In this document: one piece after another, positions 8,210 through 17,385 of the stretch
Layout: every line of letters starts with the position of its first letter
Numbering within the stretch: the stretch's first letter is position 1
Notes under the pieces: model-generated
What the model was told of the DNA's origin: nothing
Seen by the model: only the letters and a program-made list of their open reading frames with translations
The model's database searches: none
Translations under genes and position numbers: made by a program
Source of the DNA: UBA1738 sp045577675
Lineage (GTDB): Bacteria > Bacillota > Clostridia > UBA1381
DNA length: 41,904 bases
Direction of reading: 5' to 3'
Assembly: GCA_045577675.1 (NCBI GenBank)
Contig: JAZNIV010000039.1
Span: 1 to 41,904 of the forward strand

Positions 8210-8814
8210 TAGTCCTTACTCCTTATAATAAATGCTTTGCCATTTTTGACAGCTATACTGCAGACGTTTCCTGTCATAATATTGCTTACTCCAAGTGTTG
8301 TGCCGCTTTTTACGCATCCGTTTTCGAGCGGATAATCAAGTCCTTCGGTAGTCACTCCTAAAGCATCTCCCTCAAAAGGAATAATTGATACAACATCACC
8401 GACTTTTCCTGAAATAGTAATTTCGTTTTCAGTATAATAAATTTCGTTATTTGCATCAATTATCACACTTTTTACATCTTTCGTCTGCTTTAAAAGCGAG
8501 ATATTTGCAAGTGTATGATCCATTCTTGTTCCAATCATACCAAACATCAAAAGTTCATCATAACCATGCTCTAATGCATACTGCACAACAAGCTCACTAT
8601 CGGTAAAATCCTTACGTGCAGGATAAACAATTTTATTTTCAAAGGCACAGCCATTTTCAACCGAATCCATATCCCCTATTACAACATCAGGCTTAATATT
8701 AAATTCTGATGCACGGTCAAAGCCACTGTCTGCACAGATAACAAAATCCCCCGGCTTTATGTAATCCTTAATATATTCCCCGACGCAGCCGCCGCAGATA
8801 ATTATTGCTCTCAT
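8209..8814 (-). CDS. thiN: Thiamine pyrophosphokinase
   Basis: The enzyme transfers pyrophosphate from ATP to thiamine to give thiamine diphosphate. The 201-residue protein has the family motifs ICADSGFDRA (about 27-36), VIGDMDSV (about 45-52) and YPARKDFTDSE (about 67-77), which form the nucleotide and metal site, and a C-terminal beta-sandwich thiamine-binding part. ATGA overlaps the rpe stop by 4 bases. Its position after rsgA and rpe is the standard order in Bacillota. Thiamine diphosphate is also the cofactor of transketolase, which works beside Rpe, and ThiI downstream touches thiamine synthesis, so the cluster has a loose thiamine theme. Confidence 0.94.
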   Translation of the reverse strand: MRAIIICGGCVGEYIKDYIKPGDFVICADSGFDRASEFNIKPDVVIGDMDSVENGCAFENKIVYPARKDFTDSELVVQYALEHGYDELLMFGMIGTRMDHTLANISLLKQTKDVKSVIIDANNEIYYTENEITISGKVGDVVSIIPFEGDALGVTTEGLDYPLENGCVKSGTTLGVSNIMTGNVCSIAVKNGKAFIIRSKD

Positions 8815-9446
8815 ACTTCTTCCAACAAGCCCTTTACTGAATTTGTAATATTATCATTAAAAACTGCCGAGCCGGCAACAATTACATTTGCTCCCAAATC
8901 CACAACAGACTTAATATTATCCTTTTTAATACCGCCGTCAACTTCTATCAGGAAATCATTTCCGCAAAGCTTTCTCAGCTCAGATATTTTTGGATTAACC
9001 TCTTCCATATATTTCTGACCGCCATACCCCGGATTAACACTCATCACAAGAACCATATCAACCTTGTCAAGATACGGCTTTACTGCGTCAACAGGGGTTT
9101 TAGGATTTAATGATATTCCTGCCTTTTTGCCGAGAGAATGAATAATCTCAATACACTCCTCCGGTTTTTCAGTCGCTTCAATGTGGAAGGTAATCATATC
9201 TGCTCCGGCATCAGCAAAATTTTTCAAATATCTTTCCGGCTCAGTTATCATAAGGTGCACGTCAAAAAACAAGTCTGACTTATCTCTTATGCTCTTATAA
9301 ACACAGGCACCAAAGCTTATGTTGGGCACGAAAATGCCGTCCATTACATCTATATGGAGCCACTTAGCTCCTGCCCTTTCCACTTTCTTAATCTGCTCTC
9401 CCAGCTTTGAAAAATCTGCTGAAAGCATTGATGGTGATAGTATCAT
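8811..9446 (-). CDS. rpe: Ribulose-phosphate 3-epimerase
   Basis: Rpe interconverts ribulose 5-phosphate and xylulose 5-phosphate in the pentose phosphate pathway. The TIM-barrel protein shows LSPSMLSADF at the start, HIDVMDGIFVPN (metal His/Asp) and DVHLMI, VMSVNPGYGGQ in the middle and EVDGGIKKDN toward the end. I choose the ATG at 9446 (211 residues), which overlaps the rsgA stop by one base (TAATG), has GGGA 7 bases upstream and matches the family N-terminus. An in-frame ATG at 9458 would add four residues, but its AAAGGA touches the start codon. Confidence 0.93.
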   Translation of the reverse strand: MILSPSMLSADFSKLGEQIKKVERAGAKWLHIDVMDGIFVPNISFGACVYKSIRDKSDLFFDVHLMITEPERYLKNFADAGADMITFHIEATEKPEECIEIIHSLGKKAGISLNPKTPVDAVKPYLDKVDMVLVMSVNPGYGGQKYMEEVNPKISELRKLCGNDFLIEVDGGIKKDNIKSVVDLGANVIVAGSAVFNDNITNSVKGLLEEV

Positions 9447-10309
9447 TATTTTTCCCATTCCTTTATATTTTTTAATTGACTATATAGCTCTTTATAGCTT
9501 TCATAACGGCTTTTTGAAATCTCGCCGCTTTCCACCTGCTCTTTTATAACACAGTCCGGCTCATTAATATGCGAACATCCCTTAAACCGGCATCCGTCCT
9601 CAAATTCACGCATTTCAGGAAAATATCGGAACAAATCAGCAGCTTTTATGCTGTTTATCTCAAAAGAACTGAACCCCGGCGTGTCGAGAACATACCCTCC
9701 GCATTTAAGCTCCAAAAGTTCAACATGACGGGTTGTATGTCTGCCTCTTTTTATCTTTTCCGACACCTCACCCGTTTCCTGCGTGGCACTTGTGATAAGA
9801 TTTAAAATTGTTGACTTTCCCACACCTGAAAGTCCTGCAAATGCCGAGGTTTTATCCTTTAAATACGGAATCAGCTTTTCAAAGCCGTAATTTTCTGCAG
9901 CACATAAAAGCAGAACATCATACCCCGCTTTTTCGTAAATAGCTTTTATTTCCTCGCCGTCCTTTACGTCGGTCTTATTAATGCAAATTAAGGGCTTTAT
10001 GCCGCTTTCCTCCGCATTTACAAGCAGCTTGTCTATCAAAAAAAGATTTGGCTCAGGGTCTGCCGCCGCCGCAACAATCACAAGCATATCAATATTGGCA
10101 ACAGGTGGACGGATTAAAGACGTTTTTCTCGGAAAAATCCTGTCTATACTGCCTTTACCGTTAAGAACTGAAATTTCCACCTCATCGCCTATGCACGGTT
10201 TTATATTATCTTTTCTGAAAATTCCGCGAGCTTTACATTCATACACTGTATTATCGGTAGCCTTTACATAGTAAAAGCCACCGATTCCTTTAATAATCTT
10301 TCCCTTCAT
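9446..10309 (-). CDS. rsgA: Ribosome small-subunit-dependent GTPase RsgA
   Basis: RsgA checks late 30S ribosomal subunit maturation. The 287-residue protein has an N-terminal OB fold (KGKIIKGIGGFYYV), then the circularly permuted GTPase order: G4 NKTD first, then G1 GLSGVGKST, then G3 DTPGF. A C-terminal zinc site follows (CRFKGCSH with INEPDC). I use the ATG at 10309, which is 2 bases after the prkC stop and matches family starts; a TTG at 10318 would add three residues. No clear SD is visible, so translation probably depends on coupling to prkC. Its place after prpC-prkC is conserved in Bacillota. Confidence 0.95.
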   Translation of the reverse strand: MKGKIIKGIGGFYYVKATDNTVYECKARGIFRKDNIKPCIGDEVEISVLNGKGSIDRIFPRKTSLIRPPVANIDMLVIVAAAADPEPNLFLIDKLLVNAEESGIKPLICINKTDVKDGEEIKAIYEKAGYDVLLLCAAENYGFEKLIPYLKDKTSAFAGLSGVGKSTILNLITSATQETGEVSEKIKRGRHTTRHVELLELKCGGYVLDTPGFSSFEINSIKAADLFRYFPEMREFEDGCRFKGCSHINEPDCVIKEQVESGEISKSRYESYKELYSQLKNIKEWEK

Positions 10310-10310
10310 A

Positions 10311-12221
10311 TCAATCAAACGTAATTATCTTATCTGCTACCAAGGTTCCGTCTATATATACCTGCACACTTGCGTCCTTTGATGACTTAACAGGAATGTC
10401 TACGGTTCCTTCTGACTTTGAATGTGTTTTGTTATAAATTTCCTTGCCGTTTGCAACCGCTTTTATGTGAACAGTCTCACCGGCAGAATCCGGAATAGTA
10501 ATAGTCAGTGTTTTCTTTTTCATTTCCGGTGTTGGTTCTGCAGCAGGAGTTGGAGTTGCTTTCCCGCCGCTTATAATAATATTTACCTTAGAACCCTTCT
10601 CAGCCTTTTCCTGTGCTGAAGGGGTTTGCTCGATTATGGTTCCCAAAGCGGCTTCGTTTTCTTTTTGAGTAACTGTTCCAAGCACCAAGCCTGCCTGCTC
10701 TAAAAGTGCCTTTGCCTGAGCTTCGGTATAACCAACAAGCTTTGGAACTACCGCTTTTTCATTTGGATTTTCAATATCTGCACTGACATATACTGTTACA
10801 GTATAGCCCTTATCAACCTTTGTTTCACCCTTCGGCGACTGTCTGATAACATAGTCAAACTGGATTGTTTCACTAAATTCCTCGACCTTTTTACATACAA
10901 GACCTTCCTTTTCAAGACGTTTTTTTGCCTCATCATAGGTCAGGTTTTCAACGTCCGGAACACTGATTTCGCCATCGGTAAGACCGGAGCTTACTGTAAT
11001 TTTAATCTTTCTGTTTTTCTTAACATACTGATTTATTCCCGGGTTTTGTTTAATTACACGGCCTTCCTCTATTTCACTTGATGCCTCAAATTCAATATCC
11101 TCATCAAGCCGCAGCTCAGCTTCTTTTAATGCTTCCTCCGCTTCTTCTATAGTCATATTGCTAAGGTCAGGCACCATGTATTCCTGCGTGCCGCCGCCCA
11201 TAGAGAAGTATGTTATAAATGCAAGCATCGCTATAGCAACTGCTGCACCAAGAATCAGTATATTCCGCTGTTTTTCTTTTCTTTTTTTGTTTTTTTCATT
11301 ACGTCTTTGGTTATACTCTTCTTTTGTCTGGTCGCTGTCAAGACGTTTTGTTTCAAATCTGCTGTCGCTTAAATTATCCTGTGAAGATGTAACACCTATA
11401 ACAGCCTCAAGCTCACTTACCATTGCATATGCAGACTGGTAACGGGAATGTTGTTCCTTTGAGATTGCTTTCATTGTGATTTCCGCAACCGAATCCGGTA
11501 TATACGGATTAATTATACGGCAATCCTTTGGCTCCTGCTCCAGCTTCATAATTGCTATGGCAACAGGATTTGCACCATCAAACGGCACTTCTCCCGTAAG
11601 CATCTCATAAAGCACAACTCCAAGAGAATAAATATCGCTACGCTCATTTGTAAAGCCACCGCGTGCCTGTTCGGGCGAGATATAATGAACCGAACCCATT
11701 CCTGATGAGCCTGCCACCATTGTTTCACTGCTTGCAGCCTGCGCAATACCAAAATCGGCAACCTTCAGATTTCCGTCCTTTGACATAATTACATTGTGTG
11801 GCTTAATATCACGGTGAACAATATTATTTGCATGAGCACAATCAAGTGCTCTTCCTATCTGTGCCGCATAATCACAGGCCTCCTCATAGGAGAGTCTGCC
11901 CTTTTTCTGAATATACTCCTTCAGCGTAATGCCGTCTACAAGCTCCATTACTATGTAGTCAAGGCCGTCGCTTTCGCCCACATCGTAAACCTGAACAATA
12001 TTCGGGTGCGAAAGACGTGCAGCTGCACGTGATTCCGTGTTAAACTTTTTAACAACCTCTGTATCAAATTTCAAAGAATCCTTTAAAACCTTTATCGCAA
12101 CATACCTGTTAAGAACACGGCATTTTGCTTTATATACAGTTGCCATTCCACCTGTACCGATTTTTTCAACAATTTCATATCTGTTACCGACAATTTTACC
12201 TACCAAATAATCAGAATTCAT
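10311..12221 (-). CDS. prkC: PASTA-domain serine/threonine protein kinase (PrkC/Stk1)
   Basis: This membrane kinase senses cell-wall fragments and phosphorylates proteins in cell division, wall synthesis and, in Bacillus, spore germination. In 636 residues it has a cytosolic kinase domain (about 14-275) with glycine loop GTGGMATVY (22-30), Lys44, HRDIKPHN (136-143) and DFG (156-158). A basic juxtamembrane stretch (305-320) and one membrane helix (about 320-341) follow. Three PASTA repeats lie outside (about 345-412, 417-482, 488-553). After a Thr/Pro-rich linker (555-567) comes an extra beta-rich domain of about 68 residues (569-636) that is not a PASTA repeat. AAAGGAG 7 bases upstream sets the start. 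The partner phosphatase gene is directly upstream. Confidence 0.96.
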   Translation of the reverse strand: MNSDYLVGKIVGNRYEIVEKIGTGGMATVYKAKCRVLNRYVAIKVLKDSLKFDTEVVKKFNTESRAAARLSHPNIVQVYDVGESDGLDYIVMELVDGITLKEYIQKKGRLSYEEACDYAAQIGRALDCAHANNIVHRDIKPHNVIMSKDGNLKVADFGIAQAASSETMVAGSSGMGSVHYISPEQARGGFTNERSDIYSLGVVLYEMLTGEVPFDGANPVAIAIMKLEQEPKDCRIINPYIPDSVAEITMKAISKEQHSRYQSAYAMVSELEAVIGVTSSQDNLSDSRFETKRLDSDQTKEEYNQRRNEKNKKRKEKQRNILILGAAVAIAMLAFITYFSMGGGTQEYMVPDLSNMTIEEAEEALKEAELRLDEDIEFEASSEIEEGRVIKQNPGINQYVKKNRKIKITVSSGLTDGEISVPDVENLTYDEAKKRLEKEGLVCKKVEEFSETIQFDYVIRQSPKGETKVDKGYTVTVYVSADIENPNEKAVVPKLVGYTEAQAKALLEQAGLVLGTVTQKENEAALGTIIEQTPSAQEKAEKGSKVNIIISGGKATPTPAAEPTPEMKKKTLTITIPDSAGETVHIKAVANGKEIYNKTHSKSEGTVDIPVKSSKDASVQVYIDGTLVADKIITFD

Positions 12222-12238
12222 ATGAAAGCTCCTTTCAA

Positions 12239-12964
12239 TTATAAATCAAACACCAAACAGGTTATATTATCCATACCGCCCTTTTTATTTGCAAAAGCAA
12301 CAAGCTCTTCAGCAGCGGCTTGCAGGTCCTCATTTTCATTAATTATGTCCATAATCTGACTGTCGCTTACAAGGTTTGTAAGTCCGTCTGAGCTTACGCA
12401 AACAGTTTCACCATTATAGTCCTGTATGCTTACGTCCACCTTTATTGACGGCTCTGTACCGATAGCACGCGTTATCAGATTTTTTTGAGGATGATTTTTA
12501 GCGTCATCCGAGCTTATCCTCCCTCGGCTTAAAAGCTCCTGCACAAGTGAATGGTCGGTGGTAATCTGACGAATACTGTTTTCGGTCACAGTATACACGC
12601 GGCTGTCGCCAACATGGACAACTATCAGCTTACCCTTAAACACAAATGCCATTGATGCCGTTGTGCCCATTCCCGAGGCCTCTTTATGATGACGGGAATA
12701 TTCGTAAATCTCGCTATTTGCCTCAATAAATGCACGCCTTATCATTTCTGCAAGCTCTGCATAAGCCATATCAGGATTAAATTTTCTTATAATATGGTCT
12801 TTAACAATCATTGTTGTCATTTTGCTTGCCACTTCACCTGCGTTACAGCCACCCATACCATCGGCAACCATACCTCCTATAAGGTTTTCGTTACGGTAGG
12901 AAAAAAAGCTGTCCTCATTTAGCTTTCTTATCCTGCCAATATCCGAATATGCTCCCATTCTCAT
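12239..12964 (-). CDS. prpC: PP2C-family protein phosphatase (PrpC/Stp)
   Basis: The enzyme removes phosphate from Ser/Thr of proteins and reverses the PrkC kinase encoded 17 bases downstream. The 241-residue protein has the PP2C metal-binding motifs: SDIGRIRKLNED (7-18), VADGMGG (33-39), GDSRVY in the middle, SSDGLTNLV and GGMDNITC near the end. Length and motif order match stand-alone bacterial PP2C enzymes without a membrane anchor, so it is cytosolic. GAGGTGA lies 5 bases before the ATG. The rlmN-prpC-prkC-rsgA order is the common one in Bacillota. Confidence 0.96.
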   Translation of the reverse strand: MRMGAYSDIGRIRKLNEDSFFSYRNENLIGGMVADGMGGCNAGEVASKMTTMIVKDHIIRKFNPDMAYAELAEMIRRAFIEANSEIYEYSRHHKEASGMGTTASMAFVFKGKLIVVHVGDSRVYTVTENSIRQITTDHSLVQELLSRGRISSDDAKNHPQKNLITRAIGTEPSIKVDVSIQDYNGETVCVSSDGLTNLVSDSQIMDIINENEDLQAAAEELVAFANKKGGMDNITCLVFDL

Positions 12965-12993
12965 AAAATCACCTCATTTCTGCTATTTTTTTA

Positions 12994-14013
12994 TTACAGC
13001 AGCTTTTTCCTAAGCTGTCCGCAGGATGCCTGAATGTCACTGCCAAGCTCGCGGCGAATCGTCGCATTTATGCCCCGCCTATTTAACCGTTCGCAAAATG
13101 CCTGAATTTGTTTTTTGTCGCCCTTGTGATAGTCCCTCTCCTCTATTTTATTAACAGGAATTAAATTCACATGGGCAAGCATTCCGGATAAAAGCCGTGC
13201 AAGCTCATCAGCATTTTCAAGCGAATCGTTAACTCCGCTTATAAGCGAATACTCAAAGCTTATCCTGCGTGTTGTAGTTTTTATATAATCTTTACAAGCC
13301 TTTATAAGCTCCTCAACCGGATATTTTTTATTAACCGGCATTATAGAATTTCTTATTTCATTATTCGGTGCGTGAAGTGACACCGAAAGAGTTATCGGCA
13401 TATTTTCCTTTGCCAGGTCATAAATTCTCGGTACAAGACCGCAGGTTGACAGTGATATATGCCTATAGCCTATATTAATTCCTTCGTGATGATTTACATT
13501 CCTTAAGAATTTTTTTACATTCTCAAAATTATCAAGCGGCTCACCAATTCCCATCATAACAATGTTGCTTATCCGCTCGCCTATATCCTTTTGGGCAAAA
13601 ATTACCTGATTTAAAATTTCACCGGCAGTAAGGCTTCTGTATAGTCCGCCGATTGTGGATGCACAAAACCCACACCCCATCCGGCAGCCTACCTGTGATG
13701 AAATACAGATTGAAATACCGTGCTTATAATACATAACCACGCTTTCAATACAGTTACCGTCCGGCAATTCGAACAGGTATTTCGTAGTTTTATCAAGCTT
13801 TGAAATATATTTCTCTCTTATTTTAAGCGTCGATACAAAGCATTCACGTGATAGCTTTTCTCGGGTTTGCTTTGATAGATTTGTCATTTCATCAAAGCTT
13901 TCCACACCCTTATGAAGCCACGAAAAAATCTGCTTTGCACGAAATTTCGGCTCGCCGATACCTATTAGGTATTCTGTAAGCTCGTCAAATTCAAAATCCT
14001 TTAAATCAATCAT
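12994..14013 (-). CDS. rlmN: Dual-specificity rRNA/tRNA adenine C2-methyltransferase RlmN
   Basis: RlmN is a radical-SAM enzyme that methylates C2 of A2503 in 23S rRNA and A37 of some tRNAs. The 339-residue protein has the CxxxCxxC cluster motif at Cys110, Cys114 and Cys117 (CRMGCGFC). The C-terminal methyl-accepting cysteine is Cys331 (SCGQL). MMGIGEPLDN follows the expected GEP pattern. Cfr shares this fold, but the gene's place between rsmB and prpC is that of the housekeeping rlmN, so I prefer RlmN. Its start overlaps the rsmB stop by one base. Confidence 0.96.
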   Translation of the reverse strand: MIDLKDFEFDELTEYLIGIGEPKFRAKQIFSWLHKGVESFDEMTNLSKQTREKLSRECFVSTLKIREKYISKLDKTTKYLFELPDGNCIESVVMYYKHGISICISSQVGCRMGCGFCASTIGGLYRSLTAGEILNQVIFAQKDIGERISNIVMMGIGEPLDNFENVKKFLRNVNHHEGINIGYRHISLSTCGLVPRIYDLAKENMPITLSVSLHAPNNEIRNSIMPVNKKYPVEELIKACKDYIKTTTRRISFEYSLISGVNDSLENADELARLLSGMLAHVNLIPVNKIEERDYHKGDKKQIQAFCERLNRRGINATIRRELGSDIQASCGQLRKKLL

Positions 14014-15296
14014 TATTTCACCCTTTTTATCTTGGATATGAAAAATCCGTCGGTATTGTCTTTGTTTGGATAAAACGTGATATATCCTTCATTTTCCCGT
14101 GCCAGCTTGCCGGGAAGCTCTATCTTAACAAGCTCAAATTCATGATGCTCCTTCACAAATTCACAAATTACATCCTCATTTTCACGGCGGTTTATCGTAC
14201 AGGTAGAGTAAACCAGTTCACCGCCCGGTTTAAGATACTTAGCCGCATTTTCGAGGATTTTATATTGCAGAACAGGAAGCTCTTGTATATCCTCCTTATG
14301 CCACTTTATATCCGGCTTTCTTCTGATAATTCCAAACCCTGAACAGGGTACGTCTGCCAAAACCTTGTCGGCACTTTCTATAAGCGACTCATCAATACAT
14401 ACAGCATCCTGACACCTTGCATTTATTATATTAATACCCATTCGTTCCGCATTTTTCTTTATGATTTCCACCTTGTGAGGGTGAATATCAAAGGCTGTTA
14501 TTTCGCCTTTATTATCCATAAGCTCGGCAAGGTGCGTAGTTTTTCCGCCCGGAGCTGCACATACATCTATGCATACTTCTCCCGGCTTTGGTGCTAATGC
14601 CTCCGATGCCATCATCGCTGCAATATCCTGTGCAATAAACTTCCCTTCCTGATATTCCTTTGAGCCGGCAATATCAAATCCGGAGGCAAGCCTTGCATAC
14701 TCATATAACGGAGTTTCTTCTAATACTGAGCCTTCAATATCTAAATCATTACCCTTTAGCCTGTTAATGCGTATTGTGGTTTTCGGCTCGCTATTCAGGC
14801 TTTCCATAAGCTCTTCACAAAAATCAAACTCCATAAATAATTTGACCATTTCCTCAGGATATGAATATTTAACAGATAAAAGCTTTACTCTGTCCTTAGG
14901 AAATTCAAGAGCTTCTCTTCCTCTTATAACTGAGTGAAGAATCCCGTTTACAAACCCCGTCGATTTACCGCAATATTTTTTTGCAAGTATAACACTTTCA
15001 TTTACAGCAGCAGAGTCCGGCACCTTATCCATAAAATATATCTGGTACACACCAAGCCTTAAAATCAGCAGCACAAATTTGGACAGCTTTTTAAGCTTTA
15101 CCTTCGAGTACCTTGATATTATATAATCAAGAGTCAGCTTATATCTCACCACTCCATAGGTAAGCTGCGTAATAAATGCCTTATCAAGACCGCTCGTATG
15201 CGATTTAAAAGCATCCTTTAGTGCCATATTTGAATAAGCATCCTTATATTCAATTTCGTAAAGTGCAAGAAGTGCTGTTTCTCTTGGATTTATCAT
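14013..15296 (-). CDS. rsmB: 16S rRNA m5C967 methyltransferase RsmB
   Basis: RsmB methylates cytosine 967 of 16S rRNA with S-adenosylmethionine. The 427-residue protein has an N-terminal NusB-like RNA-binding domain (about 1-140, beginning with INPRETALLALYEIE), then a Rossmann methyltransferase domain with DVCAAPGGKTTHLAELM. The two catalytic cysteine motifs are ADVPCSGFG and YSTCTINRREN. Length is normal. It follows the zinc protease gene after 2 bases and overlaps rlmN by one base. The SD (AGAG) is weak, so coupling to the upstream gene is likely. Confidence 0.96.
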   Translation of the reverse strand: MINPRETALLALYEIEYKDAYSNMALKDAFKSHTSGLDKAFITQLTYGVVRYKLTLDYIISRYSKVKLKKLSKFVLLILRLGVYQIYFMDKVPDSAAVNESVILAKKYCGKSTGFVNGILHSVIRGREALEFPKDRVKLLSVKYSYPEEMVKLFMEFDFCEELMESLNSEPKTTIRINRLKGNDLDIEGSVLEETPLYEYARLASGFDIAGSKEYQEGKFIAQDIAAMMASEALAPKPGEVCIDVCAAPGGKTTHLAELMDNKGEITAFDIHPHKVEIIKKNAERMGINIINARCQDAVCIDESLIESADKVLADVPCSGFGIIRRKPDIKWHKEDIQELPVLQYKILENAAKYLKPGGELVYSTCTINRRENEDVICEFVKEHHEFELVKIELPGKLARENEGYITFYPNKDNTDGFFISKIKRVK

Positions 15297-15298
15297 AA

Positions 15299-15985
15299 TT
15301 AATCTCTGTTTCTTGAATTATTTAATAAAACTAATCTTAATAGCTGCAGTGCTGATGCCAAAACTGCAGCAACGTAGGTCATTGCAGCGGCACGAAGTAC
15401 CTTTTTAGCACCACGAAGCTCCTTTTCATCAAGCATCATACTGGAATCAAGTATTTTCAACGCTCTGCGGCTTGCATCAAACTCTACAGGAAGTGTAACA
15501 AGCTGAAAAATCAAAGCACCGCTAAAAAGCACAATTCCGATATTTGCAAGCCCTGTAGCTCCTAATATAAGTCCTAAAAAGAACAGCGGCATTGAAAGCC
15601 TTGAGCATATATTCACAGCCGGAACAATTGCATTTCTGATTTTAATAGGTGCATATCCCACCGCGTGCTGGACTGCATGGCCTGCCTCATGTGCGGCAAC
15701 ACCGATAGCAGCAACCGAATCGGAGGCATAGGTCGCATCGGACAAACGAATAACATTTGCAGACGGGTCATAGTGGTCGGTAAGGTTTCCGCCCACATGC
15801 TCAACACGGATATTATAAAGTCCGTTATCGTCAAGAATTTTTCTTGCCGCATCCATACCTGTATAGTGACGGTAGCTTTTTACCTCTGAATATTTTCTGA
15901 ATGCACTCTGAACACCGGTTGAAGCAATTGTTGCAAGCAGAAAACCAAGTATAACCAATATATAAGTTGAATCATAAAATAACAT
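15299..15985 (-). CDS. Zinc-dependent membrane protease, YugP family
   Basis: This 228-residue protein belongs to the neutral zinc metallopeptidase family of YugP (peptidase_M, DUF2268-like zincin). The zinc-binding HEAGH motif is at residues 99-103, with the segment HAVGYAPIKIRNAIVPAVN after it. There is an N-terminal membrane helix (about 7-25) and two more hydrophobic helices (about 130-165), followed by a basic amphipathic stretch. It is commonly found between fmt and rsmB in Clostridia. Substrates are not known to me. AAGGAG 9 bases upstream supports the ATG at 15985. Confidence 0.9.
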   Translation of the reverse strand: MLFYDSTYILVILGFLLATIASTGVQSAFRKYSEVKSYRHYTGMDAARKILDDNGLYNIRVEHVGGNLTDHYDPSANVIRLSDATYASDSVAAIGVAAHEAGHAVQHAVGYAPIKIRNAIVPAVNICSRLSMPLFFLGLILGATGLANIGIVLFSGALIFQLVTLPVEFDASRRALKILDSSMMLDEKELRGAKKVLRAAAMTYVAAVLASALQLLRLVLLNNSRNRD

Positions 15986-16001
15986 AACGCATTTCTCCTT
16001 T

Positions 16002-16925
16002 TTATTTCAAAACTGTTCCGTATTCTATCTTGTGTCCCCTTAAATATTCATCTATACCCATTCTTTTACTTCCGGCGAACTGTGCACAGGTGATATAAAT
16101 TGAGCCGTCAGATGTTTTAACCTGCAAGCCCTTGCCCTTTTCAAACCTGATAATTTCGCCGTTTTCGCCATTTACCTCTCCGCCCTTTACAGCCGAGATA
16201 ATCTTCATAGGCTCGCCTTTATAAAGGCTGTATGCCATCGGCCAGCTGTTCATTCCGCAGATAAGCTTTGAGATAGCTTTTGTAGGAAGTGACCAGTCAA
16301 TGTGTGCCATTTCCTTAGTTATCATCGGTGCGTATGTGTGCTTTTCGTGGTCCTGAGGAACAGGCTTAATTTCAGTAATTTCCTTTATAGTCTTAACAAG
16401 CACTTTCCCGCCAAGCTCTGCCATTTTTAAAAACAGCTCCTCCGACGTTTCATATTCACCAATTTCAATTTCTTCCGAAAGCAGCATATCACCGGTATCA
16501 AGCCCTTCGTCCATAAGCATTGTAGTGACACCTGTTTTTTCCTCGCCGTTTATAACAGCCCACTGAATAGGTGCCGCACCCCTAAGCTTAGGAAGAAGTG
16601 ATGCATGCATATTAATACACCCGTATTCAGGATAATCAATTATATACTTCGGCAGAATTTTGCCATATGCAACTACAGCAATCAAATCCGGCTTTAGCTC
16701 ATCTAAAATAGGCCCAAGTTCGCCGTTTTTAAGACTTTCCGGCTGAAAAACCGGAATACCACGCTCCTCCGCACAAACCTTTACGTCGGTCGGTAAAAGC
16801 TTGTGACCTCTGCCTTTTGGTCTATCCGGCTGACTCACAGCCCCTATAACATTAATCCCATTATCGCATAAAGCCTTTAAACAGCTTGCTGCAATATCGG
16901 GAGTTCCCATAAACAAAACCTTCAT
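16002..16925 (-). CDS. fmt: Methionyl-tRNA formyltransferase
   Basis: Fmt puts a formyl group from 10-formyltetrahydrofolate on the initiator Met-tRNA. The 307-residue protein begins MKVLFMGTPDIAASCLKAL and has the catalytic region NMHASLLPKLRGAAPIQWA, in which the Asn and His are active-site residues, then DEGLDTGDM with the third catalytic residue (Asp). The C-terminal part is the tRNA-binding OB-like domain. It sits 3 bases after def, the peptide deformylase that removes this formyl group later, which is the standard pairing. GAGGAAG before the ATG is a good SD. Confidence 0.97.
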   Translation of the reverse strand: MKVLFMGTPDIAASCLKALCDNGINVIGAVSQPDRPKGRGHKLLPTDVKVCAEERGIPVFQPESLKNGELGPILDELKPDLIAVVAYGKILPKYIIDYPEYGCINMHASLLPKLRGAAPIQWAVINGEEKTGVTTMLMDEGLDTGDMLLSEEIEIGEYETSEELFLKMAELGGKVLVKTIKEITEIKPVPQDHEKHTYAPMITKEMAHIDWSLPTKAISKLICGMNSWPMAYSLYKGEPMKIISAVKGGEVNGENGEIIRFEKGKGLQVKTSDGSIYITCAQFAGSKRMGIDEYLRGHKIEYGTVLK

Positions 16926-16928
16926 ATA

Positions 16929-17381
16929 TTAATCTTCCTCAAATCTGATAACCTTATCCAGAAACAGTTTACCGTCTAAATGGTCAATCTCATGGCAGAA
17001 TGCACGTGCTAAAAGCTCTGTTCCGCTGATTTCAAAAACCTCGCCGTTTCTATCCTGTGCACGGACTGTAACATCATTAGGTCTTTCAACCTCACCGTAA
17101 ACGCCCGGAACACTGAGGCATCCCTCAGAGCCGGTCTGAGAGCCTTCTGCCTTAATTATTTCAGGATTTACAAGCTCAATTTTTCCATCGCCGACGTCTA
17201 TAACAACCACACGCTTTAAAATACCCACCTGCGGTGCAGCAAGTCCTACGCCGTCGCTTTTTTGCATAGTCTCATACATATCATCAAGTAAAATCGCAAG
17301 CTTTTTGTCAAAAACACTTACTTCCTTACATTTTTTGTAAAGAATTTCATCGCCTTCTTTTCTGATTTCTCTTAAAGCCAT
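16929..17381 (-). CDS. def: Peptide deformylase
   Basis: Def removes the N-formyl group from new proteins. The 150-residue protein shows all three active-site motifs: GVGLAAPQVG, EGCLSVPG (metal Cys) and HEIDHLDG (metal histidines and catalytic Glu). The short length is that of type 1 deformylases. Its SD GGGGTGA overlaps the end of priA, so the genes are coupled; fmt follows after 3 bases. Confidence 0.97.
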   Translation of the reverse strand: MALREIRKEGDEILYKKCKEVSVFDKKLAILLDDMYETMQKSDGVGLAAPQVGILKRVVVIDVGDGKIELVNPEIIKAEGSQTGSEGCLSVPGVYGEVERPNDVTVRAQDRNGEVFEISGTELLARAFCHEIDHLDGKLFLDKVIRFEED

Positions 17382-17385
17382 TTTT

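Noticed and set aside
12994..14013. Cfr antibiotic-resistance methyltransferase instead of RlmN
   Set aside because: The gene sits in the conserved rsmB-rlmN-prpC order, which is the housekeeping locus.
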